Origin: Proteiniclasticum sediminis
GTDB lineage: Bacteria > Bacillota > Clostridia > Clostridiales > Clostridiaceae
Length of the DNA stretch: 64,000 bases
Direction of reading: 5' to 3'
NCBI RefSeq assembly: GCF_018128025.1
Contig: NZ_JAGSCS010000007.1
Coordinates: 1-64,000, forward strand
Position 1 is the stretch's first letter; every line of letters starts with the position of its first letter. The notes under the pieces were generated by a model. The model was not told the DNA's origin. It searched no databases and was given only the letters and a program-made list of their open reading frames with translations. Below, in pieces: positions 1-8,079 of this stretch. Position numbers and translations under genes: made by a program.

Positions 1-141
1 GTTATTTTGTTGCAACTTGTATCATAACACGGTTAGAGCTATTCTCTTTTTTCATCCAACAAAAATTCTACACTAAGCGAGATCTCGGCAAGGAGTAGCT
101 CAAAAGGTCTAGGTAATTTTCATACGTCTTTCATTTTTAGC

Positions 142-187
142 TTGCCGAATAGAAAAAGGTCTGTTACACTAAGTAAGTGCTTACTAA
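142..187 (+). promoter_or_regulatory. Promoter and palindromic TetR-type operator
   Basis: The -35 box TTGCCG (142-147) and -10 box TACACT (165-170) are 17 bases apart, and a TG precedes the -10 box (extended -10). Directly after lies TAAGTAAG-TG-CTTACTAA (170-187), an inverted repeat with 7 of 8 arm positions matching. It covers the -10 end and the predicted start, where a TetR repressor would block transcription. The target is presumably the downstream regulator itself. The first 140 bases of the window show nothing else I can name. Confidence 0.7.
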
Positions 188-203
188 CATTAGGAGGATT
201 ACG

Positions 204-767
204 ATGAAGACATCGATACGCATGACCCGGGAAGACCGGCGAATCCAGATCATTGAGCGTGCCCTGGGGTTATTTCGGGAAAAGGGCTACCGGGGAACGA
301 CCACGGCGGAGATTGCTGAAGCGGCCAACATTAGTGAAGTGACACTCTTTCGATATTTTAAAAGTAAACAGGAAATTTTTCTGGCGGGGGTAGCGCCCAT
401 ACTTCAGACCACCCTGGCTGAGGTGGAGATTGTCCCCGGAAAGAGTGCTCCGGAAGTTCGTCTGCAGGCGCTGCTGCTTAACCGCATCACCTTTCTTGCC
501 GAGCATCATGAGACGATTCGCCTCATTCTGAATGAGGCCTCGGTGCTTCAGAGCATGGGACAGACGGATTTTACCCAAGAAATCCGTCGGCTCATCGGAA
601 GTATTCTCGGCGCTTCCGGCATCCCCGAAGAACGGAGCGATGAAGCAGTACGGATGATCATGGGGACCCTGTTGTCCTATCTCTATCTTCCGGAAACCGA
701 TCCCCAGCGAATCCGGCGCCATGTGGAACATCTGGCCCTAATTCTCACCACTGCATACAAGGAGTGA
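204..767 (+). CDS. TetR/AcrR family transcriptional repressor
   Basis: This is a 187-residue one-component repressor. The N-terminal helix-turn-helix is clear (TTAEIAEAANISEVTLFRYF followed by KSKQEIF), and the variable C-terminal half would bind the ligand. An in-frame GTG lies at 177, but the ATG at 204 has TAGGAGG just upstream and gives the normal family length, so I start there. The GTG start would also fall inside the operator. Its stop overlaps the ribosome binding site of the MMPL exporter gene, so the two are one operon. The palindrome over the promoter argues for autorepression, relieved by a substrate of the exporter. The ligand is unknown. Confidence 0.9.
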   Translation: MKTSIRMTREDRRIQIIERALGLFREKGYRGTTTAEIAEAANISEVTLFRYFKSKQEIFLAGVAPILQTTLAEVEIVPGKSAPEVRLQALLLNRITFLAEHHETIRLILNEASVLQSMGQTDFTQEIRRLIGSILGASGIPEERSDEAVRMIMGTLLSYLYLPETDPQRIRRHVEHLALILTTAYKE

Positions 768-770
768 CGT

Positions 771-3647
771 ATGAACAGAATTTTTACATTCATCGGAAAA
801 AGTATAGAGAATCATCCTTTTCGGGTGCTCTTTGCCACCTTGGCCGTGGGCATCGTCATGATCGCTGGTGCCCGGGGAATCAGCATGGCCACGGGAAATG
901 ATACCCTGGTGGGCTCGGAGACGAAGGTGTACCAAAACCAAACGGACATGGAGGCTACCTTTGGCGGCGACTCTATCCTGGTCTTATTTCAGGAAGAACA
1001 GCCAGGAGCCATTCTCGCCGTGGATAATCTCGCCCGTATGTGGCGGGTGGAGAACCGGCTTCAGTACAAAGCGGGGATCTACTCCCTCATGAGCCCTGCT
1101 TCCCTGATCCATGAAATGACTGTAAAGCAGACGGAAATGATCACGGGTAAAATGGGAGAACTTACCCAAGGACTTACTGGCATGGGTGGTGCACTCACTG
1201 ACATCGGAAATACTCTTCTGGAAAAGGAACTGCCTGATCCTGCGCTTTTGGAGGCGAAGATCCAGAGCCTTTCCTCCGCCACGGCGAACTTTGACCGGCT
1301 CATCCAGGGTCAGACCACCCTGGGGCAGGGCATGACAGGGATTTCCCAAGGTACAGCTGCCACAGCTGCTGGACTCCAGGAGATGGGCCAGAAGCTTAGT
1401 GATCTGGGACAGACCGCTACCGGAAATTCTGCTCTTCAGATGCAGCTGGGGGTTCTTTCGGAGAATCTGACAAAGAGCGCAGAAGGGCTTCAGAATCTGT
1501 CAGCCAAGGCCGCACTCCTGGTGGGGGGTACTCAGGATACGGCAACTGCCTTGGGCATCATCAAGGAAAAGATTGCCACAGAAACGCAGGGCATGGCCTC
1601 GAGCTTCAGTGGCGGGATCACAGTGACAGAGCTGCAGACCATGGCTGAAGGGTTCACCACTATGGGAGGCAATCTTCAAAATATCGCGGGAGCCCTCTCC
1701 ACCTTCCAGGAAAAGTCTGCCATGTTGGAGCCGACCCTGCCGAAGACCCAGGAAGAAGCCGATCTTCTTCTCTATGAGGAGGGAGAGCTTCGTTCCGCCT
1801 TCACCAATGTGGTGCAGAATGAGGACACGGCCATGATGATCGTGAAACTGGAAGGGGGACTCACCGACGTCCAGAAGGAAGATGTCATCGCCTCGCTGAA
1901 GGAAGCCCTCACCGCTGAAAAGTTTGACACCTTGTCCTATGTGGTTTCGGGAAAACCCGTGCTGGATACGGCCTTGAAGTCGGAAATGAAGATCAACATG
2001 ATGACCATGGTGTTATTTGCCCTCATGATCATGCTGGTAGTACTGGCCCTAGTCTTTAAGGTTCAGTGGCGGATGCTCAGCCTACTGGTGATCACCGTAT
2101 CGGTCATCGCCACCCTAGGCTTCATGGGCTGGATCAGCGTGCCCGTCACCATGGTGTCCATGGCGGTGTTCCCCATTCTCATTGGTCTGGGCATCGACTA
2201 CTCCATTCAGTTCCATAACCGGTACCAGGAGGAAGGATCTGTGGCCGACACGGTGAAGTATCTTGGAAAAGCGGTCTTCATCGCAGTTCTTGCCACGGTG
2301 CTGGGCTTCCTCTCCCTCTACATTTCTCCGGTACCCATGATCCGGGACTTCGGAAAGATGCTCACCCTGGGGGTGATAATCAGCTTCCTGGGCAGTCTCT
2401 TCCTGCTTCTTCCTATACTCCAGATCCGAAAAATCGTCACGGTTCCCCAGCCAAAATCCAGGATTAACCCGGGAAGTCAGTTAGCCGCTTTCCCGCAGAA
2501 AAAACGCCTTGCCCAAGGATTCACCCAAGGGATTCTGAAACTTCGATACCCTGTGATTCTCCTCATTGTTCTCCTCTCCACACTAGGTTTCCTCATGGAT
2601 TCACGCATTGGAGTGGAGACGGATATGGAAGCTTTCATGCCCCAAGATATGCCTGCTTTGACGGATTTGAAGACTGTACGGGAGGTAATGGGTTCCACGG
2701 ACCAGGTAGTGCTGTATTTTAAGGGCGATGATTTAAGCAGCGCTCATAGTCTGGCCTATCTGCTGTCTCTGGGGGAGGACCTGCAGATGGAGTACCCGGA
2801 AATCATCACTGATGTCCGTTCTCTGGCAGACTCGGCTATGACTTTGGCCGGCCCAGGAAGTCACACAGCTGAAGATTATGCCGAAACGGCAAAGACACTG
2901 CCGGAAGCCATGGCTCGTATGTTCATCACTGAAGATAAAACTCAGGGCGCCATGCTCCTCAATATTAAGCATCTCTCCACAGAGGAACTTTCCGCCTTTA
3001 TCGACAGTCTGAAGGTGACGCTGTCGGAGCATAACTTCACCGGCGAAGTCGCTGGTAAGAGTGTTCTGGATGTGGAAATGGTGAAAGGGCTTACATCAGG
3101 GCGCATCGCCATGACAGGACTGGGACTTCTTCTCATCTTTGCCATCCTTCTTCTGATTTACCGGAATCTTGTGAAGGCCCTGATCCCTATCCTTCCGGTG
3201 GTCAGCATCATCGGCCTTTCCAGCGGCTTCATGTACCTATTCGGGATCCGTTTCACGCCCATCACGGCCACCTTGGGTGCATTGGTTCTAGGCATGGGCA
3301 CAGAGATGACCATCATGCTCATGGAACGCTATGTGGAGGAACGAAATCGGGGCGTGGCAAAAGTGGAGGCCATGGGTATTGCCGTGGAGTCCATCGGAAT
3401 GGCGATCCTGGCATCGGGCCTCACCACTGTGGGTGGATTCTCAGTGCTTCTCTTGTCGGACTTCGTCATCCTGAAGGATTTCGGGATTATGACGGTGGTA
3501 AATATTTCCCTGGCCATTTTGTCCACCTTTATTCTTCTTCCGCCCCTTCTCTACATTTTAGATCGATTCCTCTTTTCTAGAAAGGAGATGGCAGCCATGG
3601 AGAAATCCGCGGAACTGCAAACGGAGGACCGGGCAGAAAGCGCATAA
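771..3647 (+). CDS. MMPL/RND family exporter (HAE3-like)
   Basis: The 958-residue inner-membrane transporter has the duplicated RND/MMPL plan. A membrane helix near residues 14-36 is followed by a long extracytoplasmic region (about 50-400) rich in Gly, Thr and Leu with helical repeats. Then come a cluster of membrane helices (about 405-555), a second helix and loop (about 595-770), and a second helix cluster (about 775-935). Proteins of this class export lipids or hydrophobic compounds using the proton gradient, often without an outer-membrane partner in Gram-positive bacteria. It follows the TetR gene by 3 bases with AAGGAG at 759-764. TetR control and this arrangement suggest a drug- or lipid-responsive efflux pump, but the substrate cannot be read from the sequence. 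Confidence 0.85.
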   Translation: MNRIFTFIGKSIENHPFRVLFATLAVGIVMIAGARGISMATGNDTLVGSETKVYQNQTDMEATFGGDSILVLFQEEQPGAILAVDNLARMWRVENRLQYKAGIYSLMSPASLIHEMTVKQTEMITGKMGELTQGLTGMGGALTDIGNTLLEKELPDPALLEAKIQSLSSATANFDRLIQGQTTLGQGMTGISQGTAATAAGLQEMGQKLSDLGQTATGNSALQMQLGVLSENLTKSAEGLQNLSAKAALLVGGTQDTATALGIIKEKIATETQGMASSFSGGITVTELQTMAEGFTTMGGNLQNIAGALSTFQEKSAMLEPTLPKTQEEADLLLYEEGELRSAFTNVVQNEDTAMMIVKLEGGLTDVQKEDVIASLKEALTAEKFDTLSYVVSGKPVLDTALKSEMKINMMTMVLFALMIMLVVLALVFKVQWRMLSLLVITVSVIATLGFMGWISVPVTMVSMAVFPILIGLGIDYSIQFHNRYQEEGSVADTVKYLGKAVFIAVLATVLGFLSLYISPVPMIRDFGKMLTLGVIISFLGSLFLLLPILQIRKIVTVPQPKSRINPGSQLAAFPQKKRLAQGFTQGILKLRYPVILLIVLLSTLGFLMDSRIGVETDMEAFMPQDMPALTDLKTVREVMGSTDQVVLYFKGDDLSSAHSLAYLLSLGEDLQMEYPEIITDVRSLADSAMTLAGPGSHTAEDYAETAKTLPEAMARMFITEDKTQGAMLLNIKHLSTEELSAFIDSLKVTLSEHNFTGEVAGKSVLDVEMVKGLTSGRIAMTGLGLLLIFAILLLIYRNLVKALIPILPVVSIIGLSSGFMYLFGIRFTPITATLGALVLGMGTEMTIMLMERYVEERNRGVAKVEAMGIAVESIGMAILASGLTTVGGFSVLLLSDFVILKDFGIMTVVNISLAILSTFILLPPLLYILDRFLFSRKEMAAMEKSAELQTEDRAESA

Positions 3648-3825
3648 ACCAACTCGAAAGGCCGGCCTCACTCATGGACCGGATAAGTGTTTAGGAAAGG
3701 ATCCTTCAGCAACTGATTCTATCAAAGTCAGAGGCGGGGTTCCTTTCGGCTGTTTGGGAAACCGTGGAGGGAGGAAAAAATGTTGGAATCAGGGGAAAAA
3801 TGAAATGGATAAATGCTCATTATAG

Positions 3826-3886
3826 CGAAATAAGGAAATATTATTTCGATAATATATTGACTTTGCTGCAACAGAAGGTGTATTTT
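3826..3886 (+). promoter_or_regulatory. Putative promoter with upstream inverted repeat
   Basis: CGAAATAA (3826-3833) and TTATTTCG (3841-3848) form a perfect 8-base inverted repeat with a 7-base spacer. It is followed by TTGACT (3857-3862) and TATTTT (3881-3886), 18 bases apart. This fits a regulator site directly upstream of the -35 box of the alcohol dehydrogenase. The rest of the 314-base gap (3648-3825, 3887-3961) holds no gene that I can see. Confidence 0.5.
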
Positions 3887-3961
3887 GACGAGAAGGCATG
3901 GGTTCCATGAACCTGAAGAATTCAACGACAACTTTGGAAAACGAAGAAAGGATGCGAAAAG

Positions 3962-5127
3962 ATGAAGAATTTTGTGTATGACATTCCCACAAAAGTATAC
4001 TTTGGGGAGAATCAGCTAGGCCATCTGGGTGAGGAGCTGAAAAAGTATGGAACTCGCGTTCTGCTGACCTATGGCGGAGGATCCATCAAGAAAAGCGGAC
4101 TCTATGACAAGATTTTGGGGGAAGTGAAAAACGCCGGACTGGAGCTCTTTGAACTGTCCGGCATTGATCCCAATCCCCGGGTGGAGTCGGTGAATGCTGG
4201 GGCCAAGATCTGCAAAGACGAGAAAATCGATGTCCTGCTGGCAGTGGGTGGCGGTTCCGTCATTGACTGCACGAAGTTCATCGGAGCTGCCACCTACTAT
4301 GAGGGCGACGCCTGGGATATTTTGGCGAAGAAAACTGCAGTGGAACAGTGCCTTCCTGTCTTCACCGTCCTGACGCTGGCCGCCACGGGTTCGGAAATGA
4401 ATGCCAGCGGCGTTATCAGCAATCCGAAGACCCAGGGATCGGCCTGAACTTCCCCGTCATGCAGCCGAAGGTTTCTTTCCTGGATCCCACGCTGACCTAT
4501 ACTGTCCCACCCTACCAGACCGCCTGCGGATCGGCGGATATCATGAGCCATATCTTGGAAGTGTACTTCACTCCGGAAGAGGACCTCTTCATGCTGGATA
4601 CGGTCATGGAAGGGCTGATGAAAACCGTCCTGAGATATGCCCCCGTGGCCATGAAGGAGCCGGAGAACTATGAAGCCCGGGCCAACCTCATGTGGGCATC
4701 CTCCTGGGCCATCAACAAGTTTGTCAACGGAGGGAAAACCCACACCTGGAGCTGCCACCCCATGGAACATGAGCTTTCCGCCTACTATGACATCACCCAC
4801 GGCCTGGGACTGGCCATCCTCACCCCCCGCTGGATGGAGTACACCTTGAATGAAACCACGGTGAAAAAATTCCGGCAGCTGGCCGTGAATGTCTTTGATC
4901 TGGATGCTTCCTTGCCGGATATGGAGCTGGCCAAGGCCGGAATCCAGCACATGGGCGCATTCTTCTATGACACTTTAGGGCTTCAGCGTACTCTCACGGA
5001 ACTGGGGATTGATGACGCTCTCTTTAAGACCATGGCCGAAAAAGCTGCAAAGATTGGGGGCACAAAGCAAGCCTTCCAGCCGCTCAATGCTGCGGATATC
5101 GAGAAGATTTACCAGATGTGCCTCTAA
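3962..5127 (+). pseudogene. Iron-containing alcohol dehydrogenase (butanol dehydrogenase type), frameshifted
   Basis: The first frame (3962-4447) carries the NAD(P)-binding N-terminal half with GGGS motifs and a stretch TGSEMNASGVISNPKTQ. The second frame continues from about 4436 with GLNFPVMQPKVSFLDPT and the metal-binding half, including SADIMSH (Asp and His ligands), KTHTWSCHPMEH and DITHGLG. At the junction family members have about two more residues. The 1166-base span is 4 short of an intact 389-codon gene plus stop, which points to a 4-base deletion near 4436. The enzyme family reduces aldehydes to alcohols in fermentation. Either the gene is recently inactivated or the assembly has an error here. 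No compensating signal for programmed frameshifting is obvious. Confidence 0.85.
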
Positions 5128-5596
5128 ACTGGAAGCATTCATGTCTCCTCGCCTCCATAAAAATATGCGCAAGAGAATTTAGCATCATCGACGGGACAGA
5201 AAAAGATCGGGACCTCTTTTGGAAAGGGGCTCGATCTTTTGCGTTCAATTGGGAAATCTTTGGGTGGGAACATCTCCTGCTAAGCAAGGAAAGAGCGGGA
5301 GGGTCCTCCCTTCACGAACGCCAAGAGAGGAGATCCCCGATTCGTTATCCATGAGTTAGAGAGTCGCCCTTTAGAAGAATTCAGCATGAGGTTTGCGATA
5401 GAGGAAGAGTAAAATCAACGTTGTATTTGGAATCAAAAAAATGCAACAATACATAGTTTGAGAATCATGTGAGAAAATTCCCATACGATTGCTTCAGCTC
5501 ATCGGGGTTAGAAACAAGATTTAGAGGGCAGGAATACCATCTATTCTGGTCCAGGGGGATGATGAGCTAAATAATCAAAACTTTTACAGCAAAAGA
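5128..5596. other. Intergenic region without a recognisable gene
   Basis: Apart from the terminator at 5201-5240 I see no supported gene. From roughly 5380 onward the sequence becomes clearly AT-rich, which marks the left side of the island carrying the AbiE pair. No direct repeat, integrase or tRNA end is visible that would define an attachment site. Confidence 0.5.
5201..5240 (+). terminator. Hairpin terminator after the alcohol dehydrogenase
   Basis: AAAAGATCG (5201-5209) pairs with CGATCTTTT (5232-5240), and an inner CCTCTTT/AAAGGGG stem extends the hairpin. The T run is part of the 3' arm. Confidence 0.6.
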
Positions 5597-5655
5597 TTGT
5601 TTAGTTAAAATAGTTTTGATAACATCAAACTATAAGTAGAAAAACTTAGTTTTGA
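5597..5655 (+). promoter_or_regulatory. abiE promoter region with inverted and direct repeats
   Basis: ATAGTTTTGAT (5610-5620) faces ATCAAACTA (5624-5632), an inverted repeat with one bulged base, and TAGTTTTGA recurs at 5647-5655. A weak promoter TTGTTT (5597-5602) to TAACAT (5620-5625) with 17 bases between overlaps it. A perfect TATAAT at 5657-5662 is an alternative -10 box. AbiEi antitoxins of this family are known to bind inverted repeats in their own promoter, so this is the likely operator. Confidence 0.5.
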
Positions 5656-5681
5656 ATATAATATTTTGAAAAGGGGATCAA

Positions 5682-6476
5682 ATGATGAGAGAAACGGTAA
5701 CGATGGAGGAGAAATTTTTCGAGACGCTTTCGGAAAAGATGGTGAATGGGGGAGAACTGAGTCTAAGAATGATTTATTCGCTATTTCCAGAGACGAATCG
5801 AAAGACCATTTCCTGGAGGCTGTATTCTTTAGTCCAGCGTGGAAAGCTCTATAAAACTGGACACGGGATGTATTCTTTACGAAAAAATGTCGATAATGTA
5901 TCCGCAGGCTACTCATATTTGCAGGAAAAATCCAAAGCGATTTATGATAGTTTGGTGGAGTATGGATACAACTTTTATATTTCAGGATTAGACTCCTTAG
6001 TTGGAGAAATTCTCCATATACCGGAAAGTTTCCCGGTGATTGTGATTATCGAAGAATCAGGCATGAAAGAAATTCAAGAAGTCTTAAATGGCAGAGATAT
6101 GATCGCACTGACTGAAAAGCAACGGGATTTCTTTGAAAGCCCTGTTCTAAGGAATAAAGTGGATGTAATATTGCTGAAAGGCAAGGATTTCTCCTTAGCC
6201 ACGAACAGTATCGCACAGAAAGAAAAGGGATTTATCGATTTGTACTATGCCATTACTCGTCTGGAATACGGTATTTCCGTTCCTGAATTATCTCGAGTAT
6301 ATGAAAGCTTGGAAAGAAATCACACGATCACTAGGACAAAAATCAAATCTGCTGCTAAAGACAGAGGGATTACAGTGGAGATAAACTGGCTTTTAGAACT
6401 GAATAAAGCCACTAAAAAAACCATTGAGTTTATGCGTTATCAGATGAAGGAGGCAGATGGTACTGATCAATACTAA
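5682..6476 (+). CDS. abiEi: AbiEi-type antitoxin / transcriptional regulator
   Basis: The 264-residue protein has an N-terminal winged-helix region (about residues 8-65) resembling the AbiEi antitoxin domain: a helix, RKTISWRLYSLVQRGKL, then the wing KTGHGMYSL. A longer C-terminal part follows. In type IV systems the antitoxin represses its own operon and neutralises the toxin without forming a stable complex with it. The start has AAGGGG (5671-5676) five bases upstream; in-frame ATGs at 5685 and 5703 are alternatives. Its end overlaps the toxin gene by 20 bases, so translation is coupled. Base composition is much more AT-rich than the flanking genes, consistent with horizontal acquisition. 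The family call rests on the winged helix plus the neighbouring nucleotidyltransferase. Confidence 0.8.
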   Translation: MMRETVTMEEKFFETLSEKMVNGGELSLRMIYSLFPETNRKTISWRLYSLVQRGKLYKTGHGMYSLRKNVDNVSAGYSYLQEKSKAIYDSLVEYGYNFYISGLDSLVGEILHIPESFPVIVIIEESGMKEIQEVLNGRDMIALTEKQRDFFESPVLRNKVDVILLKGKDFSLATNSIAQKEKGFIDLYYAITRLEYGISVPELSRVYESLERNHTITRTKIKSAAKDRGITVEINWLLELNKATKKTIEFMRYQMKEADGTDQY

Positions 6477-7692
6477 AAATATTATTTTAGAAAAAGACGT
6501 CTTTTTGCGAAGTGAGATTGAAAAACGAATGGCAGAGTTTGGTTTCAACTCGCTCTCAAAGTTTGAACTTTTTATCTGGGATTTAGAGATATTCCTTCAA
6601 CTGCAAAAGAAATTAGGCGACAATATTATTTTAAAAGGAGGAGCTGCGACACAATTTTATGTTCCTATGGCATCGCAGAGAACAAGTGTTGATATTGATA
6701 TGATCTGCCAAGCCGATCGGGATGAAGTTCACCAAATTATTGCTGAAATTGAAGATGAGTTTGATGGTGTTGAGGATTACTTTAAGTTTCGATATTATGT
6801 TCCGAAAAATCCTAAACTGGGTTTGAATGCCCTTGAAACCTATTATCAGACAGTTCCTAGTATATGCAGTGAAAAAGAACTGTACGCCTCGAAAGGAAAA
6901 CAGGAAGTAAAAATTGAGTTCAATTTTTCTAAGGACCAATATGACATCAACAAGATCAAAGAGCCAAAGCTCTTTGCGTTAGAAACGACGAAGGAGTTTA
7001 ATATCTTAGCCTTCGAAACCCTCTTTGCGGATAAGCTGACGACGTTAGGTCCCAATACCATCGGGATTTCCGACGAAAGATCGGATGAACAAGTGAAGCA
7101 AATCTATGATGTGATCACGTTATTTATTTCTAATGTCGAACAAGTATTAAATCATAAAGAACAGATCAGAAAAATCTACGAGAGATTAGCCAAGGTCGAA
7201 TGTCAAATTCATAACATCGCATATGATGAACAGATCCTCTTTGAGGATATGAAAGGATTGATCAATAGAGTAAAGAATATCGAAAGTGACCGACCACTGC
7301 TTCAACGAGCAAAAGATTTTCAAGCACTATACTTACGAAAATCTGTGAATCGAGACAAAACAGAATGGGCAATCGTGGGGTATCAACTTGATCTCCTGGC
7401 AGATTTTATTTTTTCGGATGACATGAAAATTACTCAGTTTAGAGAATTTGAGCAGCTCATTGGAAGGCTAAAATTTGAACTTATTCAGGGGGCGGAACGT
7501 CAACGGCTTATTCGTGAAGCCAGGTCGGTTCTAGAAGCTAATTTTAAAAGTACGAAGGGGTTAAGCCAAGATTTATTTAGAAAGCGAATAGATAGAATCC
7601 TATGGGAACTCGCAGTCGTTGTTGACATTCCGCAGATCCTGCACGTCCTTGGCGAAACGTCGATGGATGATCTAAATTTTAAAAGAGTTTAA
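6457..7692 (+). CDS. abiEii: AbiEii/AbiGii-type nucleotidyltransferase toxin
   Basis: This 411-residue protein carries the DUF1814-type nucleotidyltransferase signature. A KGGAAT loop (residues 60-65) is followed by RTSVDIDM (75-82), whose two aspartates (79 and 81) are the metal ligands. A conserved Lys/Glu strand, KVEIEF-like (KQEVKIEFNF), lies near residues 148-157. Such toxins transfer nucleotides, in characterised relatives to tRNA ends, and arrest growth; several confer phage resistance by abortive infection. AAGGAGG lies three bases before the ATG, inside the end of the antitoxin gene. The long C-terminal helical half (about 200-411) is typical of the larger members. Target and phage spectrum are unknown. 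Confidence 0.85.
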   Translation: MVLINTKNIILEKDVFLRSEIEKRMAEFGFNSLSKFELFIWDLEIFLQLQKKLGDNIILKGGAATQFYVPMASQRTSVDIDMICQADRDEVHQIIAEIEDEFDGVEDYFKFRYYVPKNPKLGLNALETYYQTVPSICSEKELYASKGKQEVKIEFNFSKDQYDINKIKEPKLFALETTKEFNILAFETLFADKLTTLGPNTIGISDERSDEQVKQIYDVITLFISNVEQVLNHKEQIRKIYERLAKVECQIHNIAYDEQILFEDMKGLINRVKNIESDRPLLQRAKDFQALYLRKSVNRDKTEWAIVGYQLDLLADFIFSDDMKITQFREFEQLIGRLKFELIQGAERQRLIREARSVLEANFKSTKGLSQDLFRKRIDRILWELAVVVDIPQILHVLGETSMDDLNFKRV

Positions 7693-7943
7693 TTAGTCGG
7701 TTGGTCTTCTGATCTCGGATATATATAGAGTTCATTGACCAGATGAAAAGATGAGAAACTTAAGATCCTGAACAGTTTTTTCTATTGGTTTTACTTTCGA
7801 GTGGACTGCGAAAGTTGCTTTCGGTTATCGAACTTACTTATCTAAAAGATCATCAAAAGAGTTCACTGGGGAAAGACTTTTAGCCAGCGGAAGATAAAAT
7901 CCAGGGGTCTTATGATGATGCAGTGGTTATGGAATGAAGTACC
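7693..7943. other. AT-rich intergenic region, no gene seen
   Basis: No ORF with a plausible ribosome binding site is present. A small hairpin CGAAAG-ttg-CTTTCG (7809-7823) lacks a T run. The AT-rich composition of the abiE island fades out here, before the isocitrate dehydrogenase terminator. Confidence 0.5.
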
Positions 7944-7944
7944 A

Positions 7945-7987
7945 AAAAGGAGCCTTGCCTCACATTTTAAGAGGGCAGGCTCCTTTT
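7945..7987 (-). terminator. Terminator downstream of icd
   Basis: AAAAGGAGCC (7945-7954) pairs with GGCTCCTTTT (7978-7987). Read on the minus strand the hairpin ends in GGCTCCTTTTTGG, a five-T tail. It lies about 95 bases beyond the icd stop and could also stop leftward or rightward read-through. Confidence 0.75.
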
Positions 7988-8079
7988 CGGTTTCAAAAAA
8001 CACGCCGTATACCGGGCTTGGGCAAAGCCCTGGGCACCGGCGCTATCCAATTTGGGATTGGCACATTTAGGGTAGGGGA

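Noticed and set aside
4348-4432. Independent start for the second half of the alcohol dehydrogenase
   Set aside because: The first 28 codons of that frame overlap conserved sequence in the other frame and do not resemble the family; the real second half begins at the frameshift.
7809-7823. CGAAAG-ttg-CTTTCG hairpin after abiEii
   Set aside because: Short stem without a T tail and no gene context; not enough to call a terminator or attachment site.
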